A stretch of 51,560 nt of DNA from Bacteroidales bacterium. Its GTDB lineage: Bacteria > Bacteroidota > Bacteroidia > Bacteroidales > F082. The translations under genes and the position numbers were made by a program. Where the stretch lies: contig JABFQW010000039.1 of the NCBI GenBank assembly GCA_013141455.1, positions 1 to 51,560 of the forward strand, given 5' to 3'. Numbering within the stretch: position 1 is the first letter of the stretch; each line of letters starts with the position of its first letter. The notes under the pieces are model-generated. The model searched no databases and was not told the DNA's origin. It was given only the letters and a program-made list of their open reading frames with translations. Positions 8,492 to 15,328 of this stretch are shown in pieces.

Positions 8492-8971
8492 TCAGAAAGA
8501 GAATCGTTTTTTGATTCCTGGAAGTATCTCATCTAATGTATTTTGTATTTCCCGTCGGCTGAAGTTTTCATGAGGAATCAATAAAATAGTATCATCACCG
8601 GCTATGGTACCGGCAATCTCAACCCTTCGTGAGTTATCGATGAACATGGCGATGCCCGATGCAAAACCCGGGATGGTTTTAATAATCACCAAATTGTATG
8701 AATATGCAATCGAAACTATGCTCTCAATGGAAAGACCGGGCATATTGTTTTTTTCGGCAGGTGACATCTGCTCCTGCAAAATATAAATAATTCCTTTTGC
8801 AGCATCGTGAATTTTACCGGCTCTTATTTCTTTCAGATCGCGTGATAGTGTTGCCTGTGTGAGCTCGTAGCCTGAATTAGACAGCTCTTCGAGCAATTCT
8901 TCCTGGTTCGAAATCTTTTTGTTCGATATCAAACGCTTCAACTCTGTCAACCGATCCTGTTTATTATTCAT
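8492..8971 (-). CDS. argR: Arginine repressor ArgR
   Basis: Arginine-sensing regulator with an N-terminal winged helix (LKRLISNKKISNQEELLEELSNSG then TQATLSRDLKEI recognition helix, residues about 10-50) and a C-terminal arginine-binding trimerisation domain with TIPGFASGIAMFID and GTIAGDDTILLI. I place the start at the ATG at 8971 (159 residues, normal length). An upstream Met would extend it by five codons but lies inside the predicted operator. It is the first gene of the arginine operon, 31 bp ahead of the GNAT gene. Two ARG-box-like sequences overlap its promoter, so it likely represses its own operon when arginine is plentiful. Confidence 0.95.
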   Translation of the reverse strand: MNNKQDRLTELKRLISNKKISNQEELLEELSNSGYELTQATLSRDLKEIRAGKIHDAAKGIIYILQEQMSPAEKNNMPGLSIESIVSIAYSYNLVIIKTIPGFASGIAMFIDNSRRVEIAGTIAGDDTILLIPHENFSRREIQNTLDEILPGIKKRFSF

Positions 8972-9006
8972 TGTATAAATATACATTTAGACTGCAAAAA
9001 TATACA
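8972..9006 (-). promoter_or_regulatory. Two-box ArgR operator
   Basis: Box 1 (8972-8985) reads on the minus strand TGTATATTTATACA, a perfect palindrome with a 2-bp centre and the same layout as the E. coli core TGAAT-N4-ATTCA. Box 2 (8993-9006) reads TGTATATTTTTGCA, with a perfect left half. The centres are exactly 21 bp apart, the spacing of paired 18-bp ARG boxes with 3-bp gaps in E. coli. Box 2 covers the -7 element and box 1 ends at the argR start codon. Confidence 0.72.
8995..9002 (-). promoter_or_regulatory. Promoter -7 element of the arginine operon
   Basis: Minus-strand TATTTTTG followed by CA fits TAnnTTTG. The start of transcription would be near 8989, about 18 nt before the chosen argR ATG. 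It lies within ARG box 2, which suits repression by occlusion. Confidence 0.6.
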
Positions 9007-9138
9007 TTATTTGAAAACGATGATTTTTTTATTGAATTATTTTTTGTGAATTACTTTTTTGGTGGTTCTATCTTTTGGAACTGAATCGGGCAATTTTGAT
9101 TCGATTCTGATTTTCGTTGGATGTTTCCTGAAAAATCC

Positions 9139-9146
9139 TACTTTTG
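9139..9146 (+). promoter_or_regulatory. Promoter of tRNA-Arg
   Basis: TACTTTTG followed by CA matches the -7 consensus TAnnTTTG. A TTG at 9117-9119 lies 19 bp upstream, the expected -33 position. Transcription would begin close to 9152, a few bases before the mature tRNA. Confidence 0.65.
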
Positions 9147-9158
9147 CAGTCCTATACT

Positions 9159-9231
9159 GGCTTCGTAGTTCAATGGATAGAATATCAGATTCCGGTTCTG
9201 AGGGTTGGGGGTTCGAATCCCCCCGAGGTCA
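9159..9231 (+). tRNA. tRNA-Arg (anticodon CCG)
   Basis: A complete 73-nt cloverleaf. The acceptor arm GGCTTCG pairs with CGAGGTC (with G-U pairs), the D stem is GTTC/GAAT, the anticodon stem TCAGA/TCTGA is perfect around loop TTCCGGT, and the T arm is GGGGG-TTCGAAT-CCCCC. Anticodon CCG reads the arginine codon CGG. CCA is not encoded. It is divergent from argR. Confidence 0.95.
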
Positions 9232-9235
9232 CGAT

Positions 9236-9272
9236 AAAAGAAAGCCACTGAATTCCAGTGGCTTTCTTTTAT
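9236..9272 (+). terminator. Intrinsic terminator after tRNA-Arg
   Basis: Arms AAAAGAAAGCCACTG and CAGTGGCTTTCTTTT pair perfectly around AATTC, followed by a T-rich stretch. It starts 4 nt after the tRNA. Confidence 0.88.
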
Positions 9273-9402
9273 TCTTATTTTTCACCTTAGTATCGGGTTG
9301 TTCAGATTCAATCATGACATAATTCGAATCTTTTAAGGATATTTTCTCAATAGAATCGAAATTAGGTCAAATCCAATATCGAAGGACACCCTCAAGAAAC
9401 CC

Positions 9403-9912
9403 TCACCCTGTCTGTTGCATTTGTTTGATGGCGATCCAACCTTCAGGCGTGATGCCCATAATCTCGGTGGCGACTCCCAATATGTGGTAGGTATCGAAGA
9501 AAATCATCCGCGCAATGGGATGGTCCACTTCGCTGATGATGGCATATCCTTGTTTGCGAAGATCGCCGGTGACACGATCGAAATCGCTTACCGGCAAACG
9601 AAAAGCCAGATGCTGAATACCCCCTGCAGGACATTTAGTGAGGTAGTCATGGAACATGCTTTGGCCCGAAACAGGCTGAATGAGTTCGATGAAGCTGCCA
9701 CCGTTATAGGTCTGGGTGGTAAGCCATTCGCCAGCTACTACCTTGCCGTAATGGGTCATATTCAGGTCTTGCGCCCTGACAGGTTCCGGTTTGTGAAAGC
9801 CGGCAATGCCTAAGGTGGTTGCAAGGAAATTTACGCTTTCATAAATGTTTGGGACAACCCAGCCAATTTGGGCGAATTCGAGTTCTGCGAGGATGTTGTT
9901 GATAGGTTTCAT
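9403..9912 (-). CDS. VOC-superfamily (glyoxalase-like) protein
   Basis: A 169-residue single-gene product with two beta-alpha-beta-beta-beta modules. Module one starts ELEFAQIGWVVPNIYESVNFLATTLGI, and module two starts GGIQHLAFRLPVSDFDRVTGDLRKQGY. The metal-type residues H in IQHLAF and E in ATEIMG are in place, while the first module has Q where many members have a first His. It resembles methylmalonyl-CoA epimerase-like and uncharacterised VOC proteins. The substrate cannot be read from sequence. It has its own promoter box at 9939-9946 and no partner genes. Confidence 0.75.
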   Translation of the reverse strand: MKPINNILAELEFAQIGWVVPNIYESVNFLATTLGIAGFHKPEPVRAQDLNMTHYGKVVAGEWLTTQTYNGGSFIELIQPVSGQSMFHDYLTKCPAGGIQHLAFRLPVSDFDRVTGDLRKQGYAIISEVDHPIARMIFFDTYHILGVATEIMGITPEGWIAIKQMQQTG

Positions 9913-10226
9913 AGGTATTGTCAGATAGAATGAGTAAACAAAGTTATAATAAACGGGTTTACCACGTTGGAGGCATTTGCGCCAATAAGCAGGAAGTTTG
10001 CGACAATTCGTGGTGTGCAGGACCAGGATGCAGATCGAGATCTTCCCTGAAATAGAAAAACTTCAAGCATTATCAAGATAGAGATGGAAAATATACTTTA
10101 ATAAATCTGCCTTATCGTGATGTGTTGCTTAATCTAAGTTATACATTGAAAATGTGTAATCGACTCAGTTTTGTAATTCTGTATGATAATTCATGTTTCA
10201 GACAAACACTTTTGGACAACATTCCC
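9913..10226. other. Intergenic stretch, VOC promoter only
   Basis: At 9939-9946 the minus strand reads TAACTTTG, a -7 box for the VOC gene. The remaining 280 bp hold no credible gene, RNA or repeat that I can see. Confidence 0.5.
9939..9946 (-). promoter_or_regulatory. Promoter -7 element of the VOC gene
   Basis: TAACTTTG on the minus strand, 26 bp ahead of the ATG, fits TAnnTTTG. Confidence 0.5.
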
Positions 10227-11474
10227 TTAAACTTTAAAGGCAGAGGCCATCAATAGTTGCTCGTTTCGTGGTATTCCTATTTCTGTAGCTACTTTCTGCC
10301 ATCCGGATATCCCGGATTTTACTTCATCAATAATATTGTCCATTTCTTTTTTTCCCAACTGAAAATGAACTCCAACACTCCTGGCAAGTTCTATGTCCGG
10401 CGAATTGTTATCCATATCAATGTTTAAGGCTAATCCAACTTTGTCGATTGTTGGATTGATATCAAAAGCTGGTGATAGACGCCAGCCTTTATCCGTGAGA
10501 ATAAAACCATGATTCCTCAGATGATCGTCCGTATTGGAAATCAATACATTGAAAACCAATCTTTTCCATAACTGTTGCAAATCTTCTTCTGTCTTTGTTC
10601 CGGAAAAGCGGATAAATTCTGCGATGTTCAGATAAGAAGGTGTTTCATCACGGATGAGTTCTTCATTTTTGCCTGTCATAGTCATGGCTGATGCAAAATG
10701 TATACGGGTTTGCTTATCTCTGTCGAATCGTTTGGTAGAAAAAGTATGATAAGGGCCGGCAATATGTTCTATCCGGGATTCAGCCATATTGATACCGGCA
10801 CCAATAGCAAGACGATAAGCTAAGTATTCCCATGCCCCTTTATCTATAGTATCGTTCCCGGATGGGAATTTGGCTATCCAGGGATGACCAAGTTCGTCCA
10901 GGATATTTGCTTTCGGTCTGGCACCACCGAGCGAGGAACCAGGGGCCATCAGCATAGTAAGCCATTTTCTTATTTCAACAGTATCTACATTGGATTCAAT
11001 CAGTTTTGCCCCATACTGGAGTTCCCTGATACTTGCCCAGGGTGGAATGGGTGAAACCGGATCGTTATCCAGAAAATCTCCATCCGGCTCTCTTTTAAAC
11101 CGTAAAGCGCCCATCCTGCTTAAATCATGTACCCCTAAAAGAAAATCAATATCATATAATACCGGTGTTGGTTTGCCTTGTTCTTTTGCATTGAAAACCG
11201 CCCGCCGTTTCATGAGTGTTCTGCCCCATGTGTCGGGCATAGAATCCAAAAAAACACCAAAGTTCTCCTTGCTATTGGGATATTGCTGCCCGCCATACCA
11301 GGAAATATCCGGATCAAGCAACAATTGTTCCTGTGAGTTGATCCAGTCTGCAACATAAGAAAAACTAAACGCTTTTCTTCCTTTAGCCTGCTGAGCCGAC
11401 AATATTCCTATGCATTTGGGCGAGATCATACCTTTCCAATCTGCATATACCCATATCTCTGTCTTGTCAGCCAT
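10227..11474 (-). CDS. hipA: HipA-family serine/threonine kinase toxin
   Basis: Type II toxin kinase. HipA of E. coli phosphorylates glutamyl-tRNA synthetase, causing growth arrest and persistence. The 415-residue protein has an N-terminal HipA-N domain (about 10-120), the ATP/phosphoserine loop GSSLGGARPKA (179-189), the ATP lysine in WIAKFP (K202), the catalytic loop NTDDHLRNHGF (314-324) and the metal aspartate in PAFDINP (D338). All key residues are present, so it should be active. It starts 3 bp after its antitoxin gene. Other HipA-like kinases have different targets, so the target is not certain here. Confidence 0.93.
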   Translation of the reverse strand: MADKTEIWVYADWKGMISPKCIGILSAQQAKGRKAFSFSYVADWINSQEQLLLDPDISWYGGQQYPNSKENFGVFLDSMPDTWGRTLMKRRAVFNAKEQGKPTPVLYDIDFLLGVHDLSRMGALRFKREPDGDFLDNDPVSPIPPWASIRELQYGAKLIESNVDTVEIRKWLTMLMAPGSSLGGARPKANILDELGHPWIAKFPSGNDTIDKGAWEYLAYRLAIGAGINMAESRIEHIAGPYHTFSTKRFDRDKQTRIHFASAMTMTGKNEELIRDETPSYLNIAEFIRFSGTKTEEDLQQLWKRLVFNVLISNTDDHLRNHGFILTDKGWRLSPAFDINPTIDKVGLALNIDMDNNSPDIELARSVGVHFQLGKKEMDNIIDEVKSGISGWQKVATEIGIPRNEQLLMASAFKV

Positions 11475-11477
11475 GAT

Positions 11478-11771
11478 TTATTTCCCAATCAATTTTAAAT
11501 CCTGCAGTTTTCTTCCAAACTCATCATCAGCTGCCAGTTTCAAAAAGTCATCATGCAACCCTAATACCCTGAGTACATGAAAATAAGCACCCATAGAAAC
11601 GCCGGGATTTCCTTTTTCGATGTGGTAGAGTGTGGAACGGTTAATACCTGCCCGCTCTGCCACCTGAATGGTCGTTAATTTGCGTCTCTTTCTGGCTAAC
11701 CTGATATTTTCACCCATCTGTTCAAAAATCTTTTGAAACCTGGGGAGCAGAATTTGTTTCTTCGATCTCAT
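11478..11771 (-). CDS. hipB: HipB-like antitoxin, Xre-family DNA-binding protein
   Basis: A 97-residue helix-turn-helix protein (GENIRLARKRRKLTTIQVAERAGINRSTLYHIEKG, about residues 19-54) that should neutralise the HipA kinase and repress the operon. I start at ATG 11771. An upstream TTG would add eight codons but lies next to the -7 box at 11793-11800. It is directly upstream of hipA on the same strand. The -7 box and a palindrome just upstream suggest autoregulation. Confidence 0.88.
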   Translation of the reverse strand: MRSKKQILLPRFQKIFEQMGENIRLARKRRKLTTIQVAERAGINRSTLYHIEKGNPGVSMGAYFHVLRVLGLHDDFLKLAADDEFGRKLQDLKLIGK

Positions 11772-11792
11772 CGAAATGTAGTTTATTATCAA

Positions 11793-11800
11793 CAAAAGTA
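11793..11800 (-). promoter_or_regulatory. Promoter -7 element of hipBA
   Basis: The minus strand reads TACTTTTG, matching TAnnTTTG, 21 bp before the hipB ATG. Confidence 0.55.
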
Positions 11801-11805
11801 AGTAT

Positions 11806-11827
11806 AATGTATTAAATATACAACATT
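11806..11827. promoter_or_regulatory. Nested palindrome, candidate HipB operator
   Basis: TGTAT-TAAAT-ATACA (11808-11822) lies inside a wider AATGT/ACATT pair (11806-11827), immediately upstream of the -7 box, where a HipB dimer could block transcription. Confidence 0.4.
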
Positions 11828-12055
11828 TTATTAGAAACGTAAATTCATCTGGTCAAATTATGATTTCATATTTTAGAAGAAATCGGGTTGGTGGCTCTTC
11901 ATTTTGTGATGGCCGGTTTCAGTAAATCCGGTTTCCGAATGGATACTTCACCGACACTTTGTTTGAACAAGAATCCAAGAGTTTACAATCGCTTTGAAAT
12001 AATTTTGTTTCCGGATTAAATATATTTCATACAAGCGCTTCAATGATTCAATTCC
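11828..12055. other. Rest of the intergenic stretch between hipB and the lipoprotein gene
   Basis: No credible gene or RNA is seen between the divergent hipBA promoter region and the lipoprotein promoter at 12056-12063. Confidence 0.4.
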
Positions 12056-12063
12056 TATCTTTG
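12056..12063 (+). promoter_or_regulatory. Promoter -7 element of the 12.1 kb lipoprotein gene
   Basis: TATCTTTG followed by CC, 15 bp before the ATG at 12079. It excludes the earlier Met codon at 12043 as translation start. Confidence 0.55.
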
Positions 12064-12078
12064 CCAAAACACCCGGTG

Positions 12079-12510
12079 ATGAAATATCTATTCCTAATAC
12101 TTGCTGCCAGCTTTTCGGTGAGCATGAGTTCATGTCAATCCACAAAACAAACCCAAACCCAGGTAATAAACGCCGTTACGGAAGACCATTCGACAAGCGT
12201 GTATGATTTCGCAACAGGCGAATATTACAGCTATCGTTTTGCGGATACGAAGGATCAGGGTTTTGATGTGCAGCAGTTGATCAGCACATTGGTGAAGGAA
12301 AAAATCCCGGTAACCGATCTTTGGTACAAGTTCGGTAGTCGCTCCTGCCTTCCTCCCGGAAGCGAAATGGCCATGGATGTTATCGTAAGGCCGGTTTTAC
12401 TGATTCGTCTTGAAAAACCAAATTTAGCAGTGTTGAAACTTGGTTTCAGCCAAATCAATTTACCTGAAATGGGTGATTGTGCTTATCGGGTGAAAAGGTA
12501 TCGTTTCTGA
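12079..12510 (+). CDS. Small lipoprotein of unknown function
   Basis: A 143-residue protein starting MKYLFLILAASFSVSMSSC, a lipoprotein signal peptide with the lipidated cysteine at residue 19. The mature part has a Q/T-rich linker then a compact domain with SRSCLPPGSEMAMDVIVRPVLLIRLEKPN and C-terminal GDCAYRVKRYRF. Two cysteines in the domain could form a disulphide. I do not recognise a family. It is a single gene with its own promoter, between hipBA and a transporter, and shows no sign of acting with either. Confidence 0.75.
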   Translation: MKYLFLILAASFSVSMSSCQSTKQTQTQVINAVTEDHSTSVYDFATGEYYSYRFADTKDQGFDVQQLISTLVKEKIPVTDLWYKFGSRSCLPPGSEMAMDVIVRPVLLIRLEKPNLAVLKLGFSQINLPEMGDCAYRVKRYRF

Positions 12511-12577
12511 AAGTGATCGATCCTTGAATTAAATTCCTTTTATTTGCATCTGTTATTCATAATATATCTTTTAGTAG

Positions 12578-14047
12578 ATGGCAACTATCTTTTCGAAATT
12601 TCCGCGTAATTTCTGGGTTGCAAACACCATGGAATTATTCGAACGCTGGGCTTGGTATGGTTTGTTTAATGTACTGGCCATCTACCTGACCTCTTCCATC
12701 GACACGGGTGGTCTGGGCTTTACACAGGAACAGAAAGGTCCACTCATGGGAACAGTGGTAGCTATTTTATACTTTCTTCCGGTGATAACGGGCTCTATCG
12801 CGGATAGGCTGGGGTATAAAAAAGTATTATTGCTTTCCTTCGGAATATTATCGACAGGTTATCTCATCATGGGTCACCTTACCAATTATAATCTTGTTTT
12901 TGCTGCATTCTTCTTTATTGCTATCGGTGGCGCACTGTTCAAACCTGTAATTTCGGCCACCATCGCCAAAACAACCAATGAAAAAAACTCATCCATTGGG
13001 TTCGGTATTTTCTATATGATGGTGAATATTGGTGCAATGATTGGCCCTTTTATCGCAAGCAAAATGCGTGAAATATCCTGGGATTATGTGTTTTATCTCT
13101 CTTCAGGGATCATCATTTTGAATTTTATCCTTGTGCTGTTTTTTTATAAGGAACCAGTCCGTCCGGAAGTGAGTGAATCCATGTCGCGATCGATTATCAA
13201 AGCGTTGAAAAATATAGTTGTAGCACTTAAAGATATTAAGTTTCTCACTTTTTTGGTTTTGATTATTGGTTTCTGGAGCGTGTATTTTCAATTGTTTTAT
13301 ACTTTACCTGTTTTCATAGATCAGTGGACAGATACTACAAAGCTTTTTCGATGGATGTACGACTTTTCTCCACGTTTGGCAGCCATTTTTGGTAATGGAC
13401 AAGGAGCCATTAATCCTGAAATGCTTGTGAATATAGATGCAATCTATATAGTTGTATTTCAGATATTTATATCTGGTTTGATGATGAGGTTGCGACCTCT
13501 ACAGGCGATGGTTGTGGGAATTTTTATTGCCTCTATTGGTATTGGACTCATGTTCGCCTTTAACAATCCTTTTTACTTGTTCCTTTCCATTTTGATTTTT
13601 GCTTTCGGCGAGATGGCAAGTTCGCCCAAGATTACCGAATACATCGGCCGGATTGCACCGGTTGATAAGGTAGGTTTGTATATGGGTTGTTCCTTTTTAC
13701 CTATGTCGGGCGGCAATTTCTTTGCCGGTATCCTTTCAGGTCAAGTTTATGGGAGCTGGTCTGACAAATTGACAATTCTACAACGGGATATGGCAGCCAA
13801 AGGCATCAACATCCCTACTATCTCGGCCACTTTTACACAAAATGATTTATATCGATATGCTGAAAAAGCATACAATATGAATCATAATGAATTAACCAAC
13901 TATTTATGGTCGGCTTATTCGCCAGGAAATATTTGGTATCTATATACTGGAATCGGCCTTGTGACCGCCTTGTTATTAATGCTATTCGACAGAATTGTGA
14001 TTAGACGAAAAGTTCGGAGCCCGGAGGAATTAGAAGTCCAAAGTTGA
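12578..14047 (+). CDS. Proton-coupled oligopeptide transporter-like MFS protein (POT/PTR family)
   Basis: A 489-residue inner-membrane protein with about 12-14 membrane helices. Helix 1 carries ELFERWAWYGL (about 19-29), matching the ExxERxxYY proton-coupling motif of POT transporters. The loop after helix 2 is GSIADRLGYKKVL, the MFS A-motif. Probable substrates are di- and tripeptides, but members of this group in Bacteroidota are not all tested. It has a long C-terminal loop before the last helix (about 400-455). It is a single gene, followed by a convergent rhomboid gene 27 bp away. Confidence 0.88.
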   Translation: MATIFSKFPRNFWVANTMELFERWAWYGLFNVLAIYLTSSIDTGGLGFTQEQKGPLMGTVVAILYFLPVITGSIADRLGYKKVLLLSFGILSTGYLIMGHLTNYNLVFAAFFFIAIGGALFKPVISATIAKTTNEKNSSIGFGIFYMMVNIGAMIGPFIASKMREISWDYVFYLSSGIIILNFILVLFFYKEPVRPEVSESMSRSIIKALKNIVVALKDIKFLTFLVLIIGFWSVYFQLFYTLPVFIDQWTDTTKLFRWMYDFSPRLAAIFGNGQGAINPEMLVNIDAIYIVVFQIFISGLMMRLRPLQAMVVGIFIASIGIGLMFAFNNPFYLFLSILIFAFGEMASSPKITEYIGRIAPVDKVGLYMGCSFLPMSGGNFFAGILSGQVYGSWSDKLTILQRDMAAKGINIPTISATFTQNDLYRYAEKAYNMNHNELTNYLWSAYSPGNIWYLYTGIGLVTALLLMLFDRIVIRRKVRSPEELEVQS

Positions 14048-14074
14048 ATCGTTGAATCCTCAGGTATTCGGTTA

Positions 14075-14806
14075 CTAAGATGACTTTTTCTTAAAATGAT
14101 AAACCACCGTCAATTCATCCTTATCGGGTTCAGGAGTATTCCAATAGGGGGGATCGGACGCTTTGTCGGGGTTTTGAATTTCATCATCTTCTTCGGTATC
14201 AGGGGTTTCCTCCAATTCCCAGGAGTATCGCTTCCTTTGGGTGCCTTCGTTTTTGTAAAAAACAGCCAATACAATGCCGGCGATCATGCCACTGAGATGT
14301 GATTCCCATGAGATATTCTTTTGTGGAAACAACTCCGGGAAAATCCCCCAGATCATGCTGCCATAAAGGAAAACTACAATCAAGGTCAATGCCATGAGTT
14401 TGGCTTCTTTCCTGATAACCCCACTCACCATATGGAAAGCCGCTAAGCCATAAATTACACCACTGGCGCCGATGTGTGTCGATTCGCGCGCACCAAGCCA
14501 AACCCAAAGCCCTGTTAGTAATATGATCAAAATCAGAACTTTATTCGCAATTTCTGGATAAAAATAATATAAGGCTGCTCCCAGAACCAGCATAGGAATG
14601 GAATTTGCCATCAGGTGGTTCCAGTCGCCGTGAAGGAATGGTGAGGCAAGGATACCAATCAATCCACGCAATTCGAGTGGCGTGATCCCCAGAAACGATA
14701 ATCTTGTTTCAAAGGCAAATTCAATAATCTTCACAAGCCACATCACAAACAGGAACAATGTCGGAATGAATAAGCTGTTGATGACTTTTTTCTGATCGTC
14801 CTGCAT
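14075..14806 (-). CDS. Rhomboid-family intramembrane serine protease
   Basis: A 243-residue multi-pass membrane protein. The catalytic serine is S115 in HIGASGVIYGL and the catalytic histidine is H170 in SWESHLSGMIAG. HGDWNHLMAN (59-68) gives the conserved HxxxxHxxxN loop of helix 2. The C-terminal 50 residues are an acidic soluble tail (EETPDTEEDDEIQNPDK). All catalytic features are present, so it is likely an active protease that cuts membrane proteins. Substrates are unknown, and no neighbouring gene suggests one. Confidence 0.93.
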   Translation of the reverse strand: MQDDQKKVINSLFIPTLFLFVMWLVKIIEFAFETRLSFLGITPLELRGLIGILASPFLHGDWNHLMANSIPMLVLGAALYYFYPEIANKVLILIILLTGLWVWLGARESTHIGASGVIYGLAAFHMVSGVIRKEAKLMALTLIVVFLYGSMIWGIFPELFPQKNISWESHLSGMIAGIVLAVFYKNEGTQRKRYSWELEETPDTEEDDEIQNPDKASDPPYWNTPEPDKDELTVVYHFKKKSS

Positions 14807-15328
14807 GGTCTTTTCTGAAAATATTAAAAAATGTTAACGAATTAGGCTTAGCCTGAGTTATATACAAAGAATGTATTCCTTTGCATACGTAAACTAATCA
14901 AAAGTTGTTCCTAATTTTATTCAATCGCGAAAATAGTGACAATCAGCCTGTTATTTCGAAAATATATATAATAAAATGCAATACGGACTGAGCTTTTGTT
15001 TGTTAAAGTGAATTGATCAGATTGTATTTCTGATTATCGCTGTAATCTAATTATACAGGATAGCCAACGGTTTTCATAACCTGGATCAATCAATCAATTC
15101 ATACTATTTCTGGAATTTTGCAAAAAACTATACCCGATGACCAAAATATTTATCAAAAATCGCTTCAAATGACAACCATCACGATTTTTTATTGTCTTTG
15201 ATTTTGAAAGACAGAAATATCGATTGAAAAGATATTAATTCCGGCTGAAAAACCAAACCGGAATGAATCGTTTGACTCACATTACTTCTTAACTTATCAA
15301 AACATTTTTATAAACGAATCAGAATTTT
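14807..15328. other. 522-bp AT-rich intergenic stretch
   Basis: It lies between the divergent rhomboid and TonB-receptor genes and must hold both promoters. I found no exact TAnnTTTG box, tRNA, hairpin terminator or credible reading frame. Long untranslated leaders before TonB-dependent receptor genes are common. Confidence 0.4.

Noticed and set aside
9059-9322. Plus-strand reading frame of 87 codons
   Set aside because: It runs through the tRNA-Arg gene and its terminator.
14807-15328. Possible small RNA or riboswitch ahead of the TonB receptor
   Set aside because: I found no conserved riboswitch core, stable hairpin or terminator in this AT-rich stretch.
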